NCBI GenBank assembly: GCA_964387865.1
Contig: CAYLXC010000001.1
Span: 1-64,000, forward strand
DNA from: CAYLXC01 sp964387865
GTDB taxonomy: Bacteria; Patescibacteriota; Microgenomatia; Daviesbacterales; UBA10151
Length of the DNA stretch: 64,000 bases
Direction of reading: 5' to 3'
The notes below the pieces were generated by a model, which did not search any database, was not told the origin of the DNA, and worked only from the letters and a program-made list of their open reading frames with translations. Within the stretch, counting starts at the first letter, position 1; every line of letters starts with the position of its first letter. The translations under genes were made by a program, and so were the position numbers. Shown here piece after piece: positions 8,124-15,602 of the stretch.

Positions 8124-8858
8124 TTACTTCATATTCTCAATCGTCACCTTTTGCATAACATCTCCCACAACTATTTTCTCTACAACATCCATGCCAGATA
8201 TAACTTTTCCAAAAATAGTATAATTTTTAGGAAGCTCCGGATGATCCGAAAGCATAATAAAAAACTGGCTTCCATTAGTATTTGGCCCGGCATTAGCCAT
8301 TGCAACAATACCTTTCATATAATCCTTTCCCACTAACTCATCTGCAAAAGTATATCCAGGGTTCCCAGTCCCATTACCAAGTGGGTCACCTCCTTGCACC
8401 ACAAATCCGCTCTCAACTCTATGAAAAGTTAACCCGTCATAAAAACCATTTGATGCCAAAATTAAAAAATTTGATGCTGTTTGTGGAACGTCAGGATAAA
8501 TCTCAATCTCAATTACACCTTTTGACATTTGGATTACTACCTTTTTATTTTGTAAAACTTCTGTTGACAGAATTCCCGGAAATTGCGGAAGTCTTTTATT
8601 TTTGGATAAAGGTAACTCTGAAGGCTTTGGCGTTGGCTTGGGTGTAACTTGAGGTACAGCTTTTGCAATAGGTTCCTGAGTAGGCTGAGGAGTGGGGGTT
8701 GAAAGATTAAGTACAAATTCTAAAGGAGAGGGGGAAGGAGAGGGAGATGATGTTACATTTGTAACCTCCTGCTTGAATTTAGTAACGGCAAAATAAGTTC
8801 CAGCCCCAATTATTAATAATATCAAAACTACTCCCAAAAGCTTCTGGTTAGTAAACAT
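8124..8858 (-). CDS. Membrane-anchored peptidyl-prolyl cis-trans isomerase, cyclophilin type
   Basis: Catalyses proline isomerisation during folding of exported proteins. The N-terminus has one hydrophobic helix (residues about 7-27) with no obvious lipobox. A Pro/Ser/Thr/Lys-rich linker (about 40-95) follows, then a compact cyclophilin domain (about 105-240). That domain carries FHRVESGFVVQGGDP, the active-site Arg and Gln-rich block, and the MANAGPNTNGSQFFIM signature. The length (244) fits an anchored single-domain cyclophilin outside the membrane. A near-consensus promoter 7 bp before the ATG suggests a monocistronic, nearly leaderless transcript. Confidence 0.93.
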   Translation of the reverse strand: MFTNQKLLGVVLILLIIGAGTYFAVTKFKQEVTNVTSSPSPSPSPLEFVLNLSTPTPQPTQEPIAKAVPQVTPKPTPKPSELPLSKNKRLPQFPGILSTEVLQNKKVVIQMSKGVIEIEIYPDVPQTASNFLILASNGFYDGLTFHRVESGFVVQGGDPLGNGTGNPGYTFADELVGKDYMKGIVAMANAGPNTNGSQFFIMLSDHPELPKNYTIFGKVISGMDVVEKIVVGDVMQKVTIENMK

Positions 8859-8865
8859 CTAACCT

Positions 8866-8894
8866 TGTATATCATCTTAGAGAAATAATGACAA
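8866..8894 (-). promoter_or_regulatory. Promoter of the cyclophilin gene
   Basis: Minus-strand TTGTCA, 17-bp spacer, TATACA, then 7 bp to the ATG at 8858. Transcription would start at or within a base or two of the start codon, giving a leaderless message. Confidence 0.6.
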
Positions 8895-8951
8895 GTATTC
8901 TTTTTTTGTCTGATGACTGATAGCTGAAAGCTGAAGACTATCTTCTTTTCC

Positions 8952-9173
8952 TTATATGCTTAAACATTTCAACGTTTTTGCGAAGTTGAGTCTTACTCGA
9001 CGAAGCAAAAAGGCAAGGTTCTGCGAGCACGAACTATAATATTTCACAGTGAAGTGCGAGCAGGTCCTTATCTGCCTAAGCCTTTTTTCAGCCTGCTCCT
9101 TAGTTGGGTATGTTCCCATGTTGCGGCCTGATTCAGCCACCACCCTATACCCTTCTTTAACCTTTCTTATCAT
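8952..9173 (-). pseudogene. Small conserved protein with its 3' end disrupted by a repeat
   Basis: From the ATG at 9173 the frame encodes MIRKVKEGYRVVAESGRNMG...KRLRQI. This resembles a small basic hypothetical family I know from CPR genomes that ends in a pattern like RQIExFKH. After RQI, about 98 nt of GC-rich hairpin sequence (about 8984-9081) intervenes. The bases beyond it would read EMFKHIRKRR and stop if the insert were removed. Because 98 is not a multiple of three, the present frame instead runs through the insert and ends with an unrelated tail at 8952. It may still be expressed as an altered protein. No function is known to me. Confidence 0.6.
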
Positions 9174-9265
9174 ATTTCCAGAATACCTTATTTGTATCTG
9201 GTTTTGCAAAAATCACAGAATCTAAAGTCCAACTTTCCCAATAATCCAAAGGGGGGAAGGTATTT

Positions 9266-10828
9266 TTAATTGAATCTCAAGGATCCTCTGCTGGAAATCC
9301 TTCCACGAGTTCTTAATGATTCATTGCCATAAAATTCACCCAAAAAACTCACCAAGGAATTTACATCTTCTACAAAAACATCAAGAGTTTTATCTTTATC
9401 AGCGCGTCTACAAATTTCAAGTACTGCTGTTTCTGCCTGATAAAGCCACAATGCATCTCTTCCAGCCTGCTTTGCAGTTTGATACATTGGAAAATCAGTG
9501 TTAATACAAAGTTCATCTTTACCCTGAGTGTTTACAATATCTGATCGCTTATCAGGAACACCCATAGGAACCGTTTTCCAATCAAATAACATTCCCCATC
9601 TTTTGATATTTGGCCCTACATCAGCTCTTATATTCGGAGGGGTTGCACCCTCCCTAGGAGTTGGATTTCTCCCCGGACCTTGAGTCGGACGCTGTCCTCC
9701 GGAGGCTGTGGGTGGAAGCCTAAACGCAGCCTCACCCTTTATATCGTCTCTCGTAAAGATTGGATGTTGAGACAAAATATGTTCTAATGCACGCTTTACT
9801 TGCTTTGCTATCAATTCCTCATATTCCTCAACCTCGTATGATCTATCCGCTTTAAGACCCTCTAATTTTCTTACCCAAGGTTCGAGAAATCTGTGGATAA
9901 CTATACCAACATCATTCCATTTATCGTCTTTGATAAAGTTCGACTTATTTGTTGTTACGTTTAGGAAGTCAAGATGGGCTTCTCCTATTAATCTTGAGGC
10001 TTGAGGTAATTGTGCAGGTTTAGGATGATCAAAAAATTGTTCTGCCTCAACTAATCTTCCCCTGTAATAACACCTTATCCCGGGTTTAACCCTCTGTCCT
10101 CCCTCCAAAACCCCAACTCTTATTCTAATTCTGTCACCAAAAGGAGTACCCAAAACTTTTTGATCCGGAGAAAGATTAGGATCGTCTTCTACATATTTAA
10201 TTTCCAACGGTACTACTTCTTTATTGTTAACTTTTATTATAACTTCCCCAGTACTTAGTAATGGTCTATAAATATCTCCAAGCTGTGCACCAATTAAATC
10301 ACCCCGAACTTGCCTCTTTAGTTTACTTATTTTGACTCGAAAGTAACCTTCTTCTGTAGACACAGTTCTAATCTCTCCCTCATGAATTTTTTCTGATTCT
10401 TCACTTTTTGTTTCCCAATCAGGATCATAAAATTTATACTCATCTCTGGATCCAACTGAACTGCAACTAACCTCCAAACTTTTACCCAAAAAGCCCATTG
10501 CAGCCTTTCCACCTACACCATATTGGCCAATTTGTAATCTCGTTTTATCTGAATGTCCCCATACAAGAAAATTTTCCAAACCCTCTTGATCCAAACCTTG
10601 ACCACCGGAATTAGAAATGGAGATAGAATCCTTAGTTACAAATACTCTTATTGTGAGCGGTCTACCTGCTATGCGATTATCCACACAATTATCAATTAAA
10701 TCCAGCAAGGCCAGTCGAGAATCAGTATAATTACTCATAACAGACTCTGCCATTCTCAAAGTCGCCCTCTCTCTTAGAGTGAAAGTTCTCCTGCCTTGCT
10801 TTTCTGCTTCTCTTTCTTGTGATCTCAT
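9266..10828 (-). CDS. GHKL-fold (MORC/Hsp90-like) ATPase of an unknown multigene island
   Basis: The N-terminal 180 residues show a Bergerat-fold ATPase: N-box ALLDLIDNCVDN (about residue 41), G1-like ISNSGGQGL (about 71), FLVWGHSDKT, and the G2 loop IGQYGVGGKAAMGF (about 101). The arrangement resembles MORC ATPases. The N-box Glu that normally activates water reads as Asp, and the G1 Asp that contacts adenine reads as Asn, so activity may be altered. An S5-like domain may follow (GDRIRIRVGVLEGG...RCYYRGRLVEAEQFF), then a Pro/Gly-rich linker and a C-terminal helical segment. It is the last gene of a minus-strand series starting at 15560 and follows the 616-aa gene after 6 bp. Known MORC-like bacterial proteins occur near restriction systems; whether this one acts in defence is unproved. 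Confidence 0.75.
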   Translation of the reverse strand: MRSQEREAEKQGRRTFTLRERATLRMAESVMSNYTDSRLALLDLIDNCVDNRIAGRPLTIRVFVTKDSISISNSGGQGLDQEGLENFLVWGHSDKTRLQIGQYGVGGKAAMGFLGKSLEVSCSSVGSRDEYKFYDPDWETKSEESEKIHEGEIRTVSTEEGYFRVKISKLKRQVRGDLIGAQLGDIYRPLLSTGEVIIKVNNKEVVPLEIKYVEDDPNLSPDQKVLGTPFGDRIRIRVGVLEGGQRVKPGIRCYYRGRLVEAEQFFDHPKPAQLPQASRLIGEAHLDFLNVTTNKSNFIKDDKWNDVGIVIHRFLEPWVRKLEGLKADRSYEVEEYEELIAKQVKRALEHILSQHPIFTRDDIKGEAAFRLPPTASGGQRPTQGPGRNPTPREGATPPNIRADVGPNIKRWGMLFDWKTVPMGVPDKRSDIVNTQGKDELCINTDFPMYQTAKQAGRDALWLYQAETAVLEICRRADKDKTLDVFVEDVNSLVSFLGEFYGNESLRTRGRISSRGSLRFN

Positions 10829-10834
10829 GATAGT

Positions 10835-12685
10835 TTAATCCTGCATATGTTTAAGACGATAATATTCAGAATCATGGTTCTCATTATAATATTCCCTCTC
10901 AGCAGTTTCAACCTCTCTTCGTATCCTTCTTAAGAGTTGTCCTGTTCCTTCAATATTCCACTTTTGCATCAATTCACTAACAATATTCAATAAATGTTCA
11001 TCTCTTTTAATCCATCTTTGACGAAGTAATGGTCTTGATTCCTCCCGATTAAGTTTTTGTAATGCAGTATCGAAAATGTTATTTAACTCAATAGCATTAT
11101 ATATATGAGGTCTGAAGTGTCCTTCGGATATTTTGTCTAGCCTCTTGATAGTTACCAAATCCCTCTGTAATTGATCAAACCACAACCGGTTATGTCCTAT
11201 GAGGGTTTCAGCAACTACTTCCAGTACTCTTGTTTCTTCTTCAGATCTGACCTCTTCAGTAGTAGGTTCATACGGAACAAATTCCCATTCATCAACTGAG
11301 GTATGCGAACCAATCCCTACAGGTTGCCCGAGAGCATCCGCGGAAGTTCCGCTGCTTTCAATTTCATCACCATCATCTGAATCACCATTTACTTCCTTAT
11401 TCTCGTCCTCTGGCCAAACTACTTCCACATTTTGAAGTTTGATCCAGGAAGATTTTGATGCCTTCAAAGAATCAAAAATATCTTCCTGATTTAGTTTCCC
11501 TTTAATATCTCTGATAATTGAACTTAAATTTGAACTTCTTGGGTCGGGATTGTTAAGTGCTTCCTGTGAAAGATTCTTACTTATTACCTCCTCATTTACG
11601 TGCCTTGCCAAGGCCTTTAGAATATTAAGTTCTTTTGGACCAAATCTAATAATCCTGCCATCTAACTCCACTTGATTATTTTCTAAAAATACCAATCTGT
11701 GTTTAGCATAAACCTCCTCAGTTTGTACACCTTCCTCACCTTGTTTTGAGATGTCCAGTGATTTATCCTGTAACCATACATCAGTCTTTTCCCAGATAAC
11801 TTGTTTGGAAGAGTTTGACAGAAGTCTATTTAATTTCGCAATTATCCCCATTATTCTATTGATTCCCCTTTCTTCCGCATCATTAGGGAACACTAAGACT
11901 GAAAGTTCTGCTATTGGCATCCGTGTTCCCCCCAATTCATCTAATTTTCTTAAAGCCTGCATTTCCCAACTACCTTCTGTTTTTACAACTAATCCATCAG
12001 AGAGTCTTACATCAAATTCACTCAGTTTTCCTTCCCCAATAACTTCATCTCCTGGTTTACCCTCCTTATCTTTTCCCTTCTCCCCCACGAATTCCACTGT
12101 GGCATTTAGGCGATACTTTGGTGAGTATGTACTTCCCCCACGCGTAAAAAGTTCAGGATTCTTTGCATCTTTCTCCATTTTGCGCCTTAAAAAAATAGTT
12201 ATATCTCTAGCAGGGTGGTCCGCCTGAGATCCTGCATTTATGGCTGCTTGAGTAATCAATTCACCTTCAATGTCTTGATTAGAATTTCTAAGATAATAAA
12301 GTAATCCTGCCCAAGTAGCCTCAACAACCCCTGTAAAGCTAAAAGATTTTTCACCGAGCTGAAGCTCCCTTTTTACCTCATCAACAACGACATGCGGCAA
12401 TTGTCTTTGTTCAGGCTCAACTTGCCCAAATTTTTCCAGATCGCTCCCGAGCCGAGGTAAAGCTCTTTCCAGAAGTCTCTCTTTTAAAAGGCCAACCCTG
12501 CGATAATTTCTAAGGAATTGGGCTGCTTGTTCCTGATCAGAAATGTCTTGATCCAGCCTAAATCTGCTGTGTTTTGTAAAGTCTGCTGATTCAAGCCTAT
12601 TGAACATACCTTTCACACCGGCAATTTTAGCCTCAACCCTTTCACGCTCCATATTTAATTGTCCGTCTATTTCTTGTTCCGTCAT
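10835..12685 (-). CDS. Island paralogue: N-terminal helical module plus two putative winged-helix domains
   Basis: A 616-residue protein of unknown function. Residues about 1-95 align by eye with the N-termini of the 431-, 526- and 512-residue neighbours (shared pattern: K-[IL]-..., DF, RLxLD, then Lx-R, P-x(6)-L). Two later segments look like OmpR/PhoB-type winged helices: around residues 225-305 (DVRLSDGLVVKTEGSWEMQALRKL...) and 320-420 (VELDGRIIRFGPKELNILKA...). An acidic linker and a helical C-terminus follow. No signal peptide or membrane helix. Its ATG overlaps the previous gene's stop by 4 bp, so the two are translationally coupled. It probably binds DNA or partner proteins in the island; this is inference from fold-like patterns. 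Confidence 0.65.
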   Translation of the reverse strand: MTEQEIDGQLNMERERVEAKIAGVKGMFNRLESADFTKHSRFRLDQDISDQEQAAQFLRNYRRVGLLKERLLERALPRLGSDLEKFGQVEPEQRQLPHVVVDEVKRELQLGEKSFSFTGVVEATWAGLLYYLRNSNQDIEGELITQAAINAGSQADHPARDITIFLRRKMEKDAKNPELFTRGGSTYSPKYRLNATVEFVGEKGKDKEGKPGDEVIGEGKLSEFDVRLSDGLVVKTEGSWEMQALRKLDELGGTRMPIAELSVLVFPNDAEERGINRIMGIIAKLNRLLSNSSKQVIWEKTDVWLQDKSLDISKQGEEGVQTEEVYAKHRLVFLENNQVELDGRIIRFGPKELNILKALARHVNEEVISKNLSQEALNNPDPRSSNLSSIIRDIKGKLNQEDIFDSLKASKSSWIKLQNVEVVWPEDENKEVNGDSDDGDEIESSGTSADALGQPVGIGSHTSVDEWEFVPYEPTTEEVRSEEETRVLEVVAETLIGHNRLWFDQLQRDLVTIKRLDKISEGHFRPHIYNAIELNNIFDTALQKLNREESRPLLRQRWIKRDEHLLNIVSELMQKWNIEGTGQLLRRIRREVETAEREYYNENHDSEYYRLKHMQD

Positions 12686-14262
12686 TGAATATTCCTATCC
12701 GTAATTTCCCTCCAGCGCCTCTCGATTTTTCTCAATGCAGTACGATAAGTCCCTGTGGCTAAACTTCTGCCTCCTGCTCTGGCTGTGGAGATAGACCAAA
12801 CATATTTTCCATTGGAATCATAGATTTTCAGATCGCTACCCCCACTAACTATAGAAAAATTAATTCTGCCTAAGAATCTTCCAAACTCTCTTGTGTTTGT
12901 TGGACCTTGACTTAACATTTTGGGATACCAAACACCCAAATCTTTCTCTGTTCGCGCTCTAGGCTCGATTGTCTGCACTGCAACTGTCGAGTCTACTTGT
13001 TGACCCATTGTTTCTCCATATTCAGCACTTCCCCTACTTTTATCAGCTCTTGAGTCCAATGTAGCCAAATCTTCAGCAGTTAACTTTCTAAATCTGGATT
13101 GATTCGAAACTACTGGAGCGGGAATTGGCTCAGTTGTTTCATAGATCCAAAAGTTTTCTCCAAATTTCCTTGCAATATCCTGGGCTCTACCAAGACTGAC
13201 ACTATCAGTTAAAACACCTCTCTCAGCCAATCTTTGGATATCTGCCACAACAGTTGGAATATCCCCTTCCTGATCTGCAGCTTCAGCATGTTCAGCAGGT
13301 TCTGCTGGTTCAGAAGTTACAAATGATACTTCAAATTCCTCCAGAGCAGCCCACCTGGCATTTCTGCCTACGGACCTTCCAAAAAGTTTCCGTCCAAATT
13401 TACTCTCGATACCAGCGGCGGTACTACCAACCACTTTTTGATTTCTTGATCCGGCCTCATTTATAATCTGCTGCAATTCTATGGATGGAATTTCCTTATT
13501 TGACTGTTTAGGATCATAGATATATTGTATCAGGACAAATTCAAGCTCACCCAACCTAACTGGATTATTTTGACCAATTTTTACAGTTCTCTCTTTAGGA
13601 TCAAGAATAAGTGGTATACGTGGCTGTCCCTCAACTTCTGGTGTGGTTTCAGGTTCTCTAGGAGCAACAGGAATAGTTGGGAAAACTTCATCAATAGTTC
13701 CACCCAAAAACTCGTAAGCCAGATAAACCTCTCCAAGTAGTGCAGGATTAAGATTTCCCTCCTTCACCCTCTCTCTTATTTCAGCCACTTGGGCAGAAGC
13801 CTTTGCCAAAATTTCAGCTTCAGCTTGTGGAGGTCCTAATCTAATAACTTCTTCATCTACATAGGTTATCCCTCTTCTAACCTCTAACTCTGCAATCTCA
13901 TCAATTATGGGCTGAAGATGGCTTTGAGTTAAATCACCACTTAAAACAAGTTCTTGCATTTGTTGTAACTGATATCTTCTGCTTACAAGTGTTTCATTAA
14001 TTACAAAAGAATTAATCTTTCCATCAACTGCAGAAAGTTCCGTTTGAAATGATGGGATGACACTCTCACGTAATCTTCTTCTTGAAACTCCCAGCTTAAT
14101 GGTCTTTTCAGCATAATTTGGATCTTGAGGGTCTAAAATAAGACGATCTTTGATCCTAAAATCTAATCTTCCGCTATTGTTAAGAAATGTTTGCGCACGA
14201 GTTAGTTTGGTTTCCAAACCAATTCTTTGATTTTGTAATTCAGATAAAGATTCTCTTTCCAT
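12682..14262 (-). CDS. Island paralogue: shared N-terminal module, winged-helix-like domain and HicA-like C-terminus
   Basis: A 526-residue unknown protein. Its first about 110 codons are nearly identical in DNA (3 differences seen in about 332 bp) to those of the gene at 19689-21227, while the remainder is unrelated. Residues about 215-315 (LILDPKERTVKIGQNNPVRLGELEF...) resemble an OmpR-type winged helix. The C-terminal about 75 residues (REFGRFLGRINFSIVSGGSD...GTYRTALRKIE) resemble the small HicA RNA-binding fold, but the usual catalytic His after GS is Asp here. It follows the 431-aa gene after 2 bp, and its stop overlaps the next start. Fold assignments are by pattern only. Confidence 0.62.
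   Translation of the reverse strand: MERESLSELQNQRIGLETKLTRAQTFLNNSGRLDFRIKDRLILDPQDPNYAEKTIKLGVSRRRLRESVIPSFQTELSAVDGKINSFVINETLVSRRYQLQQMQELVLSGDLTQSHLQPIIDEIAELEVRRGITYVDEEVIRLGPPQAEAEILAKASAQVAEIRERVKEGNLNPALLGEVYLAYEFLGGTIDEVFPTIPVAPREPETTPEVEGQPRIPLILDPKERTVKIGQNNPVRLGELEFVLIQYIYDPKQSNKEIPSIELQQIINEAGSRNQKVVGSTAAGIESKFGRKLFGRSVGRNARWAALEEFEVSFVTSEPAEPAEHAEAADQEGDIPTVVADIQRLAERGVLTDSVSLGRAQDIARKFGENFWIYETTEPIPAPVVSNQSRFRKLTAEDLATLDSRADKSRGSAEYGETMGQQVDSTVAVQTIEPRARTEKDLGVWYPKMLSQGPTNTREFGRFLGRINFSIVSGGSDLKIYDSNGKYVWSISTARAGGRSLATGTYRTALRKIERRWREITDRNIQ
13928..14259. repeat. 332-bp segment duplicated at 20887-21218
   Basis: The 5' part of the 526-aa gene and of the 512-aa gene are the same sequence, offset 6959 bp, direct orientation, with only three differences noticed, all near the start codon. 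The copies end abruptly around codon 110, where the proteins diverge. Confidence 0.9.
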
Positions 14263-14264
14263 AT

Positions 14265-15560
14265 TTATCTTCTCCCTTTCCCACCACTTCCAGCTTCTAC
14301 GCTTGCTTCTTGCTCAGCTTTCCATTCTTCATATGAAGCATCATTTGATGCCTCAAGAAATAAATTCAAATCAGGACCAAAATTAATGCCAATTCTCTTG
14401 AAGTAAATTACCCTTGCCATATCCGGCCAGCCAAATACTCTGTCTACCGGATTTGAATTTTTAGATACGCTCAGATAACCTCTTTCAGCCCATGCAGTTA
14501 CTTCCTCAGGCCTAACTTTCCTGTTCATTACTGATTTGGCAAAATTATTGAAATTTGAAACACCCATATGTTGCGGAATATTTTTTCCTCTAATTTCAAC
14601 AAATATCGACCAAATAGTGCTTTTAAATCCCTCCAACTTTCTTTCCTGTTCCAGTCTTCTTGCTTCAGCTCTTTCAGAAAGAGCAGGAATTCCGATTTCA
14701 ATCGGAGCAGCAGTTTCTTCTGCAACCTCTTCATCAGAAGCGACTTGATCTTCTCCAGCTACTTCAGCAGGAGTCGAGTCTTCTGGAGTTGAACCCTTCA
14801 ATGGCCAGGCTACCGAACCGGACGGAGATTCACTTATTAGATTATTCACTTCAGAGTCGGACCCTACCTGACCTTGAGCAGTATCTAGCTCACTTTGGGT
14901 ATTTACCAAACTCGGATTCTTCCAAACAAGTTTGAAGATCTCTTCCCCGGTTTTGGGATTTACTAAACCCGTTGGTAATTCAAGACCATACTGAGGCAAT
15001 GCAGTTCTCAATCTCCTTACCGATGAGGTTGTGAGCGATTCTTGTCGAACCGTAATTCTTGCACCGTAAATTCTTGCATTAAGTCCACTTATTGTCAGAT
15101 CGTCACCATCAATAGAAGCTAAACGTATCTCACGATATGTAAGCTTTTCTACCAATTGCAGTTCAGCCAACTGATCCTCAGTTGGAAAATCTAAAGCCAT
15201 ACCCTCTCCCTCGGGCTGATCCGAGGAAACTGCCGCTTTTCTAAATTTTTCTTCCTCCTCTTGTACCCTGGAAATTTCTAATTGGATTATTCCCAAATCT
15301 TTTCGATATCTTGGCATAGACACATCTCTTATCACCCTCTTAATATTTCCTACTCTCAAAACATTTTCTATAAATTGAGCGGGATCATCTAAGCTAATAT
15401 CTAATCTCAATCTACCTTTATCTTCATACGGAAATCCAAGTGCGAATTCAGGCTTGTCCACGTTATCAAAAACATCAGTGGCTCTGGAAATCTTGGCCCC
15501 GATTATCTGCCCTCTTAATTCTAATTCTTCCAATACTGAAGGTTTAGTTTCTATGTTCAT
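14265..15560 (-). CDS. Island paralogue with MerR-like C-terminal segment
   Basis: A 431-residue unknown protein. Residues about 8-105 belong to the same N-terminal module as its neighbours (KISRATDVFDN..., RLRLDISLDD, RVIRDVSMPRYRKDL). The middle is acidic, Ser/Glu/Ala-rich and probably disordered. Residues about 330-405 (VRPEEVTAWAERGYLSVSK...DMARVIYFKRIGINFG) follow the order of a MerR-type winged helix, including an aromatic residue before a Gly and a turn ending in a Gly-rich helix start. It is the first gene after a consensus promoter (15574-15602) and leads a four-gene run with 2- to 6-bp gaps or short overlaps down to the GHKL ATPase. Confidence 0.62.
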   Translation of the reverse strand: MNIETKPSVLEELELRGQIIGAKISRATDVFDNVDKPEFALGFPYEDKGRLRLDISLDDPAQFIENVLRVGNIKRVIRDVSMPRYRKDLGIIQLEISRVQEEEEKFRKAAVSSDQPEGEGMALDFPTEDQLAELQLVEKLTYREIRLASIDGDDLTISGLNARIYGARITVRQESLTTSSVRRLRTALPQYGLELPTGLVNPKTGEEIFKLVWKNPSLVNTQSELDTAQGQVGSDSEVNNLISESPSGSVAWPLKGSTPEDSTPAEVAGEDQVASDEEVAEETAAPIEIGIPALSERAEARRLEQERKLEGFKSTIWSIFVEIRGKNIPQHMGVSNFNNFAKSVMNRKVRPEEVTAWAERGYLSVSKNSNPVDRVFGWPDMARVIYFKRIGINFGPDLNLFLEASNDASYEEWKAEQEASVEAGSGGKGRR

Positions 15561-15573
15561 TTTACAATCCTAT

Positions 15574-15602
15574 AGTATAGGTTAATTTTCTGGATTTGTC
15601 AA
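15574..15602 (-). promoter_or_regulatory. Promoter of the four-gene GHKL operon
   Basis: Minus-strand TTGACA, 17-bp spacer, TATACT, then 13 bp (beginning ATAGG) to the ATG at 15560. It overlaps the 3' end of the 817-aa gene. The -10 to ATG segment resembles that of the 512-aa gene (21241-21269), suggesting shared control. Confidence 0.75.
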
